DNA of 64,000 bases from Aspidiotus rigidus (GCA_035079385.1 JAVHKY010000013.1:3906001-3970000); one strand, 5' to 3'; shown: positions 47,359 through 59,407, counted from the stretch's first letter. Numbers and translations are program-made. The notes: generated from the sequence alone by a model not told the origin.

Positions 47359-48267
47359 CAAATTAGAGGCGATTATACTGACCATTTTCAGTCCTGCAGA
47401 ACACCGGACAGAAAAGAAAAGAAATCGAAATAGTAAAGCAGATTGCAGCAGCCAACGGCTACTCTAGAGGCGTGGTTGAAGGAGTCCTCGGGAAAATGGA
47501 AGCAAAGTGAGAAAATACTCCAGATCAGTACCTTACATAGGAAAGTATACAAGCAAGGTGATAAAGTACTTCAGTGGTTATGACGTGAATGTAGCATACA
47601 TAACCGCCAGCCCATGGAGAAGAGTAACGACTAGACGGAAGAAAAGAACACGTAGAACTTAAGTCGAGTGTACAAGCTGAGTTGCAAACAAAGCAGTACG
47701 AAGGCATCCACATTGGTGAGATTGGGAGAAAGTTAAACATCAGGAAAAAAGAGCATTAAACATCACAGGGAAAATTTGGCAAAGCCTGCGATGAAAGGTG
47801 ACGTGGACACAATTTTGTAATGAGGGGAAATTTCCTTTTTAGGTAGAACACTAAAAAAAAATTTAAAAAAACTTATTGTGATTATACAATTACTAATTGG
47901 TATAAGAAAGTAATGAAAAATTTCTTTGAGTTACCACTAAAAAAAAAAAAAAAACAAACTTGTGATTATGAAATTGCTTGGTGCAAGAAAGCAATGGGGA
48001 GGGAATACGTCCTCCATATCTACGTCACTGAGCACAAGAGCATAATGGAAAAGAAATATTTTAGGTCACACATGTAGAAAACAGCATTAAGAGAAAAACA
48101 CTCTGGAAACAGATGGAGATCGCAAAGGCAAAGACGAGAAAAGCCAATAACGTTTGACAGTAGAAGATTATTAGGCTTCATGATTGAACAAGAGAGAAAG
48201 AATAGAACCGACCAATAAAATTACAGTACATACATCTGTAACTAATAGAAACGCACCATGAAGCTAG

Positions 48268-48549
48268 AGAGTGAACCAATCACAATGTAGCATCTTTGTA
48301 GCCAATAAGATCACAGTGTTATACTATAATTAAAACCAATGTTTGAGGCCTTCTTCTCCAGTAGCAATACAACTCAATACAACTGATGATGCGGTAACAC
48401 ACGAACGTACTCTGAATTAAAAAAATCCTCAAGGTACAATAACTCTACTTTGTTAGTTAGCTTACAAGAATACTACATGAGTTTTCTTAGTATAACACTG
48501 TGATCCTATGGGCTACAACAATGCTGTGTTGTGACTGGTTCACTCTCAG
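48268..48549. repeat. Inverted tails of two PLE copies
   Basis: GAGTGAACCAATCACAATGT and GATCACAGTGTTATACT at 48268-48325 reappear as complement at 48491-48549. The centre is near 48410, next to CTGATGATGCGGTAACACAC. Outward on both sides the sequence runs into endonuclease tails ending RKNRTDQ / KKNRTDQ, so two PLE copies meet tail to tail. Confidence 0.7.
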
Positions 48550-48739
48550 AACATATCATTTTTTACAATTTATGTGATACTGTGTTCTTAGTGACATACT
48601 GCGTTGTGATTGATTCTTTCCTCTGACCTAAGTGCTGCGTTTCTAGATTTCTAGAATCAATACGTTTTTGCAATTTAGGGTTTATCCATAATTAATAAAG
48701 ATAGGCAAAGGAGTAAAGAAACAAATACAAAACCCGCAA

Positions 48740-49960
48740 AATACTGCGTTTCTATTGGCTACCAGGTTTACTACCACCTTATTGGTCGGTTCTGTTCTTT
48801 TTCTCTCGTCCAATCATCGGCCTGAATAATTTTACGCTGTCAAACGCGTTTACATTGTTCAAGAGGCTGGCTTTCTTCCTCTTTGTCTATGCGATCTCCA
48901 TCTGTTCCCAGAGTTTTCTTCTCTTTGTGCGATTCTCTACGAGTATGACTTCAAATATTCCTTCTCCATTCAGCTGTTTTTCTTACAGTGTTTACCAAAC
49001 AGTGACTGTCAATCGTCTTTCTCCCTCGACCTTTTGTGCTCCTTTTTCCTAATCTCAAACTTTCTTCCAATCTCACTGATATAGATTCCTTCAAACTGGT
49101 CACAACTGAGCTTGTACCTCTGCTCAAGTTTCTCTCCCGTCTGGTCATTGCTGACTCTCTTCACTATGGGTGGGTTATTATGAGTATTTCTCACCGTGCC
49201 ATCATGGGTTTCCTCCTCTGCTTCCATTCTCGCAAAGACTCTCTCAACCACATCTCTATAATAGCCGTTGGCTTCTGCAGGGTGTCTACCAGAATTGAAA
49301 AATGGAAATAGTTGACATTAGTTGACCTTTTTTTCGATATTTTATTTGACCCTAAAAAATATCACACCCCCCCCCCCTCTCTCCAAACTAATATCGTAAT
49401 TTCGGTATCTTTTTATTCTTTTGCAAAAATTAATATTTAATCGAGAAAAGTGTAATTTTAAAAGTCAGAAGTTTTTTATTATACCTTGATATTGTGCATA
49501 TAGGAAAGACAGGTGAAAAACATTCTTTACACAAAATTATGCATTTTTGGACTTTTTAATTGACCTACGGATAGAAAAGTTGACTTTACTTGACTTAGTT
49601 GACCATGTTTCAAAAAAGTTGACTTTAACTGACTCAGTTGACCTGGTAGACACCCTGCTTCTGCGATCTGCTTTACTATCTCGATTTCTCTCCTTTTCTG
49701 TTTACCAGCGTGACTGTTAGGTCCAAATAGTCGACGGTCTCATTGGCTTTTTCTACAATGAATTTGATACTTTTGGTATTCCTTTCAAGAAAGAATTGGT
49801 CCAGCTGTACAATATTCAGCTCTGGAACCAGCCTTAGAATAGTAGCAAAAGTCAGAAACTGACTAACTCGAAAATAACAGGAATATAGTTTCGCTCCTCC
49901 TTCGAGTGTAGCTCTGGTTATCAGCGAACCGTTCAATTGTGCGTTTGGCAGTGAACGTAT
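48740..49960 (-). pseudogene. Degraded PLE, minus strand, split by a MITE
   Basis: From right to left: LRLVPELNIVQLDQFFLE (about 49840) and YLDLTVTLVNRKGE (about 49710) are the end of the reverse transcriptase. Then the MITE at 49278-49657 intervenes. The linker and GIY-YIG endonuclease follow: RYKLSCDQFEGIYISEIGR and FEIRKKEHKRSREKDD (about 49120-49010). The tail with REKKNRTDQ lies near 48800. The 80-codon frame 49251-49009 is intact, but the element as a whole is not. The IYISEIGR form has Ser for Gly in the YIG. Confidence 0.78.
49278..49657. mobile_element. 380-bp MITE with CAGGGTGTCTACC ends
   Basis: Inverted ends CAGGGTGTCTACCAG and CTGGTAGACACCCTG, flanked by CTTCTG at 49272-49277 and 49658-49663 (6-bp target duplication). 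Inside near both ends are repeated GTTGACTTTA / AGTTGACC motifs. Removing it and one duplication rejoins the PLE sequence. A second left end of the same family is at about 63778, at the window edge. Confidence 0.82.
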
Positions 49961-51041
49961 TTTCTTCTTCTCGACAAATGAGGGAATTATCGAAATGCTA
50001 TATAATAGGGTGCTGAGTGGATTTGTGTGTGGCTGTGGTGAGTAATCACAAGTCCTTTCCTCAAGATAATGTCTAGAATTTAATTAATGGTCTGATAAGA
50101 GTCAATTGGATGGCTACGAATTTAATGCAAAGTACTCGTAAAAGCATTAGCTACTTAAGTTTTTAGAATCGGTGCACGGTTGGAAAATGGTTGAGCGTCA
50201 AGTACGCAGTGGTTCATTTGGAATTTTCTACGTGGGTTAAGGACGTTGACCTGTTGAAACCAAGAAGCGCACCTGTGGATCAAGTTTGAGAGGAGAACGA
50301 GTCTACAGATTTTGGGTCTGTTTGTTGTTTTTTTTTTCTTTTTCTGTTAATAGGATGGAGAAATACAAACTTTTGAGCGATACATAAAAGGAAAGAGACT
50401 CGATGAATTGTCGATTAAAGTTCGATCCTAATCGATCATCAAAATCAAAAAGTCATCCATGAAACAGGTTTATATAATAGGTTAATGAAGGACACTTCGC
50501 GAGTACGGAAAACAAAAATAGTTACGAGTTTCTTTTGTTTTCTGTTACAGGATCAAACTTACATATATAATATAGTTGCGGGAGGATAATTAACACAGGT
50601 ACATAACGAGCTCGACGATCATTGAAATTTAATTTATGGCTCATATACGTGTCACATTAGTGGTGAACACATTGCTTGAGCTATACGTACTATTCTAATT
50701 AGCGATTCAGTAAATTGTATGCACCCTTCGTTGGAAATGATCCGTGAAATTTTTCTCGAGTTACGGTACTTAAGAAGAATCATTGGCCAGACATGGGCTT
50801 ACTTCAACGTGAAACTCGTGATTTAAATACATTATTGAGACGGGTAGAGAAGAGAGGAGAAGAAAGGAAAACGCAACGACGTATAATATAAGACATGAGA
50901 CTGTACCCAAAAAACATTGGCATCCGTCGGAGTGTTGAGTACTTAAGAATATCTATCAAATGATCTGATCACCTCCACAAAGTACCATCGTAATATTAAA
51001 CTTTTCCCCCTGAATCAATTCAAAGCGTTCAAATATTTACG
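49961..51041. other. Spacer upstream of transporter 2
   Basis: No gene seen. TATAATATAAGA at 50882-50893, 160 bp before the transporter 2 start, matches exactly the 12-mer upstream of transporter 1 and is the best TATA candidate here. Confidence 0.4.
50882..50893 (+). promoter_or_regulatory. TATA-like box upstream of transporter 2
   Basis: TATAATATAAGA, identical to 30795-30806. Its position 160 bp before the ATG leaves room for a normal 5' UTR. Conservation between paralogues supports a promoter role, though AT-rich sequence makes chance matches possible. Confidence 0.4.
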
Positions 51042-53989
51042 ATGTTATTTTCAAAAAAAATACTACATCAAACATTAGCGTGTTCAACAGGTAATATTAC
51101 AGTATTATTTTTATATTCTTATGTACCGTACTTACCTTAAGATGAGATAAGTTTATGAATTGCTGAGAGATTTTTTCATACAGATTTATCCGTCTTGATC
51201 ATTTTAGAGGAAACATTTTGAAATGGATAAAGAATCATCCCACGCCAGATAGCGTCGGGGTCCCAACTTGTAGTATGAAGGCCGCCAATTTTCCTTCACT
51301 TACCACCTCTTCTTTTACTATGTTCAATTTTTACTATTCCACTCTACCCCTTCAACTTATTACACAGCATTTCGAACAACAAACCCTGTTCTTCAAGATC
51401 GCCTAAATTCACGGTTGAGCGTCCTGGAAAATGATCAGCCACGCGTGCCTGGGCATTTAATCACTTTTGCTAGTAATATTCGACTTATCTGCAGAGTATA
51501 AAGTCTATTTAATTCCCTTCGCCGAGTTTTGGGGGTTTCTCTTTCCTCAAATTCAACGGAGTCGTAAATTTCGTGCGTAATACAAGAAGAGCGTAAAAAT
51601 TAGAATTCAAAGTTACATTAATTTGCTTACATGAAAATTTTCGCGCTTGATAAGGAGCATAAATATTAGCCAAGTAATCATTTTATTCATTTCCATTTTA
51701 TAAGTACACTTTCAAGTGCCCTCATATAGCCTTGAGGCCAATTATGAGAGGCTCTATCATCTAAAAAAAAAAAAAAAGAGATGATGATAGTAAATAACAA
51801 GATAAATAGGTAATAAAAATGATAATAAAAATAATATGATATATGACGTGCTCGTTGTTTCTCCTTATCATATACACGGCACCACCCCATTCCTCCTGTA
51901 AGACCCCTGTGAATTTCCCCTCCCTGACAATAAAATTGGTTGTATATTTCTAGTGTGATAAATATCATATTATTCATTTATTTTATATATTTTGGTGTGC
52001 CTCCACATAGCCTTTAGGGACAATTACGGGAGGCTTTATCGATAGGGGAAAAAATCATGATAAAAATGATACCTATAATAACGACCGTGGTCGTTCTTTC
52101 CTTACCATAAGTCAGCACTTCATTTCTTCCGTGAGATCTCGGTGAATTCCCCCTTCCTGACAATATCATTGATTCTATATTTTTATTAGTGCCTGCAGTA
52201 CCTAGGCTTTAAATTTGCTCTTCTGTGCATAATTTACTGCCTTCTCAGTAAGGCCGGTAAAAACCACTGAAAGGTTCAAATAAGTCCTGACTGAGGGAGA
52301 TTATGAGTCTCTGCAAACATTCTTTACCGACTTTTCCACTCTGCTCCACCTTCTCTTTTTCAGTAGGGAAATTTTCAAACTTCGGTATTACTCATCCGTG
52401 TTCAGTTGTCTTCTCATTCTATGGTTGCGGAATTAGCTCCAGTCATATAAATTGAAAATAGGTTCCAGTAAGGCTTTGCGAGTGCATCTCTTTTTTTCTT
52501 TGTACAAGGATACGATGCGCTTTCAATAATTATTACTATTATTAACATTCAATTAGGTATGTATAAGTTTTTATTGTAATCCATTTCTTTTACAGTTTTA
52601 TTCAATCAGTTTCTCATCGGTATAGTCTACGGCTGGGTACCAATTACGCTCAAGAAACTCAGAGATGACGAAGATTCTGCTTTCAGAATATCCAACGAAG
52701 GGGTAGCATGGATCGTGTCTATACATGAAATGGGAAAAATTAGCGGACCCATCTTCACTCCCTTCATCATCGATAACCTGGGACGTAAAACCAGTATGAT
52801 GGGTATAACTTATTTTCTCTTTCTCATGTGGCCCGCTCTGTTCTTCATCAATAATATCCATCTGATTTGTACAATACGTTTCCTATTCGGTTGCGTACAT
52901 GGTACATTTGACGTCCTATCATCGATATATATTACCGAAAATTGCTCATCCTCGATGCGCGTTATCATGGGTAGTCTCGTATCAATCGTTTTCACTGCAG
53001 GAATCTCCCTGGAGACCGTGTTGGCGACTTACTTGTGCTATCAGAGCACCACCTTAGTGAACGCAACGATCGCAGCTTGTTCATTTTCTACATTTTTCTG
53101 GTGTACCGAGACTCCGTATTTCTTGACTATGGTGCTAAACATTCCCGAGGCGAAAAAGAACCTAATGTGGCTACATGGAATAAGCGACCCGACTGATGGT
53201 TCGAAACAAATAGAAATCATCCAAAAAGACGTATTTCGAGAGAAGTTGAAAACCAAGACGCTGAAAGCTTTATTTTCATCGACGGCAAACGTGAAGAGCA
53301 TTAGTATAGTGCTGAGCATACACATGATATCTATGATGACGGGAAGCAGTGTCATAGCACCTTACTCGTCTATGATATTTCCCGCCTCTGAAAAAGTTTC
53401 CTCAAACGAATACGTCATTATGTATGGAACGAGCATTTTTGCAGCTTCCTGTCTGTCTCCATTCATCGTCGCAGTGAGCAACAGAAGGACACTATTGATC
53501 ACGTGCTTTTCAATCATCGGTCTAAGTCATTTCTGCACTTCTTTCTTTTTCTACTTGCACAACAGAGGTTATGAGATAGAAAACTATCCATGGATAATTT
53601 TTGGCAGCATCGAAGTGTACGGCGTGGTGAGAATAATATTTGGACCAGCATTGTACATAATAAGAGCAGAACTTCTGCCTTTGAGTGTAAGAGCGATTGG
53701 AGGAAGTATGGCAGTAATGACTAGCGCCATAACAGGTTTCTTTATGGGAATCACATTCCTACCCATAACGTCACATTTTGGTATGGAGACAAGTTTTTTA
53801 CTTTACGGTATGACGTCTATGTTAATGTCTGTTATTATTTGTCATTATCTACCCGAAACTCGAGGTAAATCGCTGGATGAAATTCAAAAGCAGATGACGA
53901 CTGACGATATTGAAACGAAGGTGCAGGAAATGAATCTCGAGTCTTCAGATATACAAGCTAGTAAACAAATGCACATACTCTTCCGATAA
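51042..53989 (+). CDS. MFS sugar-porter-like transporter 2 (Tret1-like)
   Basis: Two exons, 51042-51090 and 52596-53989, separated by a 1505-bp phase-1 intron (donor GTAATA, acceptor TTTCTTTTACAG); 480 residues. Exon 1 is 49 nt as in the paralogues and encodes the shared HQTLAC. Family landmarks: DNLGRK at 76-81, TENCS at 130-134, TETPYF at 187-192, SNRR at 311-314, RAELLPLSVR, and PETRGKSLDEI near the end. The TM7 motif is TGSSVIA (265-271), so this copy lacks both glutamines and also the asparagine. The PW of TM10 is absent. The intron has been enlarged by a tandemly repeated element. The open second exon alone begins with an internal Met at about 52715; the splice model restores the first membrane span. 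Confidence 0.87.
51677..52193 (+). repeat. Two tandem copies of an intronic element
   Basis: Copy 1 (51677-51963) and copy 2 (51964-52193) both start near ATTCATTT--TTTTATA, continue CATAGCCTT-AGG--AATTA, then a run of A and GATGATA-type repeats, and end CCTCCCTGACAATA / CCTTCCTGACAATA. They are diverged and lie wholly within the intron of transporter 2. The short frames here are not genes. Confidence 0.65.
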
Positions 53990-56630
53990 ATGGATGTTCT
54001 GATCTCTCTCCGCCACACATGCGTAGAAATGCGTATATTTTGGCGACCATAAACTTATTCCACGGTCGTAGAACGTTACAAAAAGAAATAGAGCAGTCAT
54101 ATACACAAATGAAATGACCTGCGGTAGAAGAAATGAGTCGAAGACAAGCTGAGTAAATTTTCCCGAGGAACTTGAAAGTGATGGACTTCTCAATAATTAA
54201 GAAGAGACGACTGGCTTCGAGTATTACAAAAATATAACGAAACTTCAATCAGAGACGGTGGTGGGGAGTCCGTTTTTGATCGATTTTTCATTTTGCAATG
54301 ACCAAAGCTGGTTAATTTCAATTGGCAAAGTTCATCATTTCACGTTCTTCATTTGTAACTGTATGAAGGACTGCAAAGTCCGATATCAGGATCGTTAAAT
54401 TGACTTTAAAGCTCCGTATACAGTAGAATTCACGATGAGCCGTGTTTCAAACAATCAGTTTCAGAATTGAACGATTTTCCACGCAGGTATTTTACTACGC
54501 CTGAATGGATTTATTTTTTAAATCGAAACTATGGTTCTTTCGACACCCTAAAGCAGTATGAAATTTCCGTTTATCATACGAATCATTTGCTAGGACATAT
54601 TTAACTAACTACTTCTCTCACATGATAGACAAAAAAGTGTAAAGGAAAGATCTTCAGGGCAGGTCTCATCTCCAGTACTTACAAAAGCAGTTTTGAAATA
54701 AAGACGGTGCATCACGATTTTAATTCAGAAATGAGGGAAGTAAGAAATTCGAGTTGATTTTCCGTATATACTTCTCATTTGTTATAATGAACTTATTTTT
54801 GAATACATAATTGTACGAAAACCAGATTTAAACGTAAAAAAGGCTTTAATGAGAAGAAACAAACAAAAAAGTTCGAAATTATGAAAAAATGATCCCGATA
54901 GTCGATTGACCCGGCAATATCCTTATGCGTGAGGCTTGTGCTTGTCATCTCGAAACTTCGAGAAAACAAACAAGAAACGAACGTAAATCTCACTTTTTTC
55001 TTCAGCACCTATATTAGTTTCCACAAAAAAAAATAATAATAATAATAATAATAATAATAATTAAAAAACTACTCATAAACCTCATAAAACCTTGACCATC
55101 GAATCACAAAGCACAAACACTAAATGATTCTAAAAAATCTGAACTATGGGTTGCAATCCAAAATTGACAGTCCCTCAAACAAGACACCAGAGAATTGAGA
55201 AACTTGATCACGGACGGTTTTAAAATTATAAATCGACGGCAAATGGTCTTCATTCCATTTTTTCTAGTTAAAATCCTCCATAGCAGGACAGGAATCAAGA
55301 GAAAACATTCGAAATACTTGAAGTGGAAAATTAGAAGTCGAGTAGAAAATTTTCAGGAAATTGGATGTAATCTGAGGCTCATCCAAAAAAATTTAGCGTC
55401 AATGTGCTTCACGATGTCAAAAAATAACGAACACATATTATTTCTTGCAGAATGTTTTGAGGGCTGTGCCATGAGCAGAATAAGGGTTTTACGTCCACTT
55501 TCTCCCGGGTACCATAACAGAACAACACGACTGCAACATAGTCAAACTCATTTTTCGTTTGTATGTTGTTCCGTTATAGCGCCCGGAAGAAAACTGAACG
55601 AAAAACCTTGCAAGCAGTCCTTGATATTACAATCATATTTAAAATTGAAGCTCACTACTTGTGCTGCTTGATGATTGATTTCATTAACTGCAATTGAAAC
55701 CAGCAGAAAACCTATTTTATGAGAAAATTGAGCTCTCTTTCACACCACTTTTAACAGGGAATCTGTTCAACGGGAGGTTATTTCGAAAAATTTGACGAAT
55801 GCAAAGTGATGTCCAACCAAAACAAAAATGGTTCAAGTCCCCCTCCTATCACGTAGATATAATTTGAAAGTGAACATTTTCATCCCCACCCTCCTCTCCG
55901 CAAAATTTGTTACGTCGTTCATCAAATTTCGCCCCCATGCCATAAATTATGCCAAAAAAATTCACATTCAGTAAACGGGTCAAGTATGACAACAATACGG
56001 GGAATGAGAATTATGGAACTTGTACCCATGTTGTGCTTGGTGCTCACCGTCTCTTGAATTCCGAGAATACGTCTACTACTGGCCTCAAGAGAGAGAAATA
56101 GTAAAAGGGAGGTAGCGTTAAAATTAAAAATAATGTCTGCGAATTGACTCAAATCATTCAAATGATATGAGTCGCTTTTTCTCGAAGGTCGCAAAAATAT
56201 ATTATTTTTACATTCACTAGAAAAAACGTAGTATTCGAGCGTAAATGGAGAATAGTAGGAACAATGGCTAGTAAGAAGTTCAATAGTGGAACAGGAGAAA
56301 AGCCATTGTTCCTGTCTCGAATTTATAATTGATAACTATCAATGTATCAGTATTTCGTTAACCTGTTTTTATCGTCATTATTATTTTCGTTTGTTGTACG
56401 ATGATTATAACATTTTAATTACTTTTGTACTGATATACTTTTTAAAATGAAATTACAAGCATGATATCAAATTACGCTTTTTCAGTGGTTTTTTGTTTTG
56501 ATTTAAAGAGTAAAAGAGATGGATAAATTCCTACACCAAATTCAAGAAGAACAGAGAAAAATGTTGTGCGCATAGTTGGAAAAACCTATACACGGTTTTT
56601 ATCCCTACGCTTTCCCGAAAAAAAATCTAA
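53990..56630. other. Gene-free spacer between transporters 2 and 3, left part
   Basis: No recognised gene. An AAT microsatellite lies at about 55031-55061. A hairpin at 55503-55587 pairs TCCCGGGTACCATAACAGAA with its near complement. A 158-codon plus-strand frame (55195-55671, TTG start) spans the hairpin and resembles nothing I know. A small hairpin around GGAACAATGGCT lies at 56257-56316. Confidence 0.4.
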
Positions 56631-56633
56631 AAT

Positions 56634-57360
56634 AAGACAGAGTCACCATGCGCCTCCGTATCTGGGGTCTCTCGTTTTTTTTTTTTCTAATTGACTGTTA
56701 TGCGACGGAAATTTATTTTTCAACTTTTTTCAAAAGATCTGGAGAGGATGTAGAGCTGAAGAGATCTAGATTTTTTGGATGTCAAGATCTGGAAACCAAG
56801 AGACCCGCGTCTTTGTTCACTTAGATCTGGAAACTGAGACAAGTATATATTATTACCATTATTGAAGTATCTAGATTCTAGAAGAAGAAACTTTATCAAG
56901 GACTGTATAAAAATTTGAAAAAACGACGGCTTCCTTAACGAAGTTAAACGAGGAACGCAGGGAACCTGTTTTATGAGTCAAATGGGATTTGGTATTGAAA
57001 ATTCGAGGAAGCCCAGACCTAGATAAAGCTAGTATAAAGAAGGCCTAGATCTACTATAAGCCTAGCATAATATAGTTTGAGAGTCTAAATTTTTCTCGAA
57101 TCTCCAGCTATATATGATAGCTCGAGAGTTGAAATTTTTTCAAGTCCCTTTCATATCATATATAGCTCGAGAGTCAAAATTTTTCTAAGTCCCTCTCCTA
57201 TCATATATGGCTCGAGAGTCGAAATTTTTCCACGTTTTTTGCTGAACGGCGCACGGCGCGAAGTGCCCGGCAAATTTCTCAAAAAGTCCCCCATAAAACA
57301 GGTTCCCTGTTCAAATGCTATGCAAAAATACAATCATAGGTGACACAGAATATGTAATAC
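56634..57360 (+). repeat. Dispersed repeat R1, copy B, with insertion
   Basis: Same order of landmarks as copies A and C: GACAGAGTCACCATGCGCCT, GGAAACCAAGAGACCCGCG, AGAAGAAACTTTATCAAGG, and at the end ATGCTATGCAAAAATACAAT. Between the last two it contains a foldback element that the other copies lack. Confidence 0.65.
56928..57311. mobile_element. GGAACCTGTT foldback element 1
   Basis: Inverted ends CAGGGAACCTGTTTTATG (56958) and CATAAAACAGGTTCCCTG (57293-57310), preceded by a conserved ACGACGGCTTCCTTAACG leader. Inside are three similar CTCGAGAGTCGAAATTTTTC blocks around TATCATATATAGCTC, and GCGCACGGCGCGAAGTGCC. No open frame. It is an insertion into R1 copy B. Confidence 0.7.
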
Positions 57361-58180
57361 GTGCAGTATTAATCAAACGATAATCATTATCATCAATATT
57401 GATGTTCAAAGACTATCTTGGTCACTCTTGACGAAGACTGAACGAGAAATAAAATTTGCCAGGCAAAAATTAAATCTTAAGAGACGGAGAAAGAATATCT
57501 TGAGTGACGTCACAACACATTTTTCCGATGAAAATTTTTTTTTCGCGATTGCGCAGAATGACGATTTCAATCATTGTCTGAGTACCAGGACACAAGGTCT
57601 CTACCAACACTCCAAATAGAACAAACATTGTCGACTCAGCATTTTACCGAATAAATTTTTATGGACTTCAATTGTTCTCGCAAAAGAACCTCCCTTTAGC
57701 TAAAAAGGCATTTGTCTACCATCACGTCGAGGGACAATAATTTACATTATTGTATCTTTTTAATTGAATAACTACCTCACAATCTTCAAGGATTTCAATG
57801 CATTCCAAATGACATTTTCTACACTGACACTGATTATAAAAAGTACTGCACGGAAAAGTAGGCTCGCGACTCAATCTCCTAACCCCATAAAAATAAGCTA
57901 GGTATTCAAAAATCAGCACGTGTTGCATCATCTAGTGAGAAGTAACGATTTCGGCATCGAAATTTGCATGGTAAGATTGACGTACCAACTTGTGAATGGA
58001 TGCAATTTATTTTTTATTCAACAATAATTCCCGAAGCTCATGGTCTGCATGATCAGGGTGTGAAGTCTCGAATGCTCCTTCAAATGTTAATGAAGAACTC
58101 TGAAACACATATTTATATTTTGGTCATAACAATTTTCTGAAAACTGTCAGAGGAAACGGCAAAGATTATTAAAAAATGAA
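57312..58180. other. Gene-free stretch
   Basis: End of R1 copy B to 57360, then AT-rich sequence with short frames. No gene recognised. Confidence 0.4.
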
Positions 58181-59068
58181 ACGACGGCGAGGAACGCAGG
58201 GAACCTGTTACATGGGTCAAATTGGTTTTGGTATTGAGAATTTAAGCAAGCCTAGACCTAGTATAAAGTTAATGATATGAAGGAGACCTACATCTACTAT
58301 GAGCCTAGTATAAAATAAGACGTCATCAGTGACCTGACCTATTTTAGGAACTTCGAGATATTATATTATGTATATTTCGAGAGTCGAAATTTTAACAGGA
58401 AACCTGTTTTATATGTTTTTTTTTGAGAAATTTGCCGTGCACCGTCCGGCAAAAACTAAGAAAAATTTGGACTTGTATAATTATACTATATTATAGCGTA
58501 GAGGATGAAATTTCTCCAAGTCCCCCTTCTATCATAATATAGCTTGAGAGTCAAAATTCAAACAGGGAACCTGTTCTACGTTTTTTTTTTTGAGAAATTT
58601 GCTGTGAAAGTTCGACTCTCGAGCTATACATGATGGACAGGAACTTGGAAAAATTCCCACTCTCGAGCTTTGTATGATAGGAGGGAGACTGAGAATAATT
58701 TCGACTCTTGACCTCTATATTTCAAAGTCCCTAAAATAGGTCCAGGTCACTGATGACGTCCTATTTTATACTTGGTTTATTGTAGGTCTAGGCCTCCTTC
58801 ATACTAGCTTTATACTACGTCTAAGCTTGCTCGAATTCTCAATACCAAACCCAATTCGACTCATAGAGCGTTAAGGAAGCCGTCGTTTTTTTAAGTCCTG
58901 ATTAAAAAAATGTCCACTCTCGAGCTGTATTACGATAGAAGGGGGACTTGAAAAAATTTCATCCTCCAAGCTATATAAGATGGGAATCAAAATTGTTCCA
59001 AGTTTTTCGCCGGACGCCGTACGACACATTTCTCAAAAAAAAAACCATAGAACAGGTTCCCTGTTAAA
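58181..59068. mobile_element. GGAACCTGTT foldback family, nested cluster
   Basis: GAACGCAGGGAACCTGTTAC at about 58192 opens the cluster, and CATAGAACAGGTTCCCTG ending at about 59063 closes it. Further ends lie at about 58396 and 58571. The leader ACGACGGC appears directly at 58185 and inverted at 58882 (GCCGTCGTTTTTTT). Arms of TAGTATAAAG and GACGTCATCAGTGACCTG face their complements. At least two overlapping copies are present in opposite orientation. Confidence 0.6.
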
Positions 59069-59321
59069 ATAAAAATTATTATTATAGCTTTTCAAGGTTT
59101 TTTTTCATGCGTACCTACTGGTCGTTCTGTCACTTGACGAATAATGAAGACCTTTCATTAACAAGGCTCAAGATACAATGAGAGAAAAGGAGCCCGTAAG
59201 CAGACTTCGGGATGAACCATCGATTGGTACTCAGATCCAGCGCTACAGAGTGTAGCCTAATCTTTCAAATAGATTTGTACTGGTAGTATCACTCTTATTT
59301 CAACTTTCTTTTCTACGTACG

Positions 59322-59322
<1 letters not shown>

Positions 59323-59404
<82 letters not shown>
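59323..59404. repeat. (CT)n / (GA)n microsatellite, ~82 bp
   Basis: An uninterrupted run of CT dinucleotides. The minus-strand frames that read as long Arg-Glu repeats are caused by it and are not genes. Confidence 0.97.

Positions 59405-59407
<3 letters not shown>

Larger units (their letters stand above)
45790..48245 (+). pseudogene. Degraded PLE, plus strand, with nested insertions
   Basis: Pieces in order on the plus strand. VSLDVTNIFGTILEEELLIL (about 45919-45978) is the LFTNxP region. GPAIGSPLSPI (about 46082) is the GxAMGSPLSP motif. ARYLNNIL (about 46190) is where RYVDDI is expected, so the catalytic aspartates are Asn. STGSQY (about 46340) is the YRKPTxT region. After the MULE-like insertion come IVKQIAAANGYSRGVVEGVL (about 47430), the second linker, and YEGIHIGEIGR (about 47702), the GIY-YIG core. 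A further insertion at about 47757-48034 separates it from DSRRLLGFMIEQERKNRTDQ (about 48165-48220), the endonuclease tail. Many stops; dead. Confidence 0.75.

Noticed and set aside
48370..48410. CTGATGA followed by GAAC in the PLE tail as a hammerhead ribozyme
   Set aside because: The core CTGATGA is right, but the intervening bases do not form a stem II and GAAC replaces GAAA; not a plausible active ribozyme.
55195..55671. 158-codon plus-strand open frame
   Set aside because: Starts with TTG, spans an inverted-repeat hairpin, has no recognisable motif and sits in repeat-rich spacer; most likely chance.
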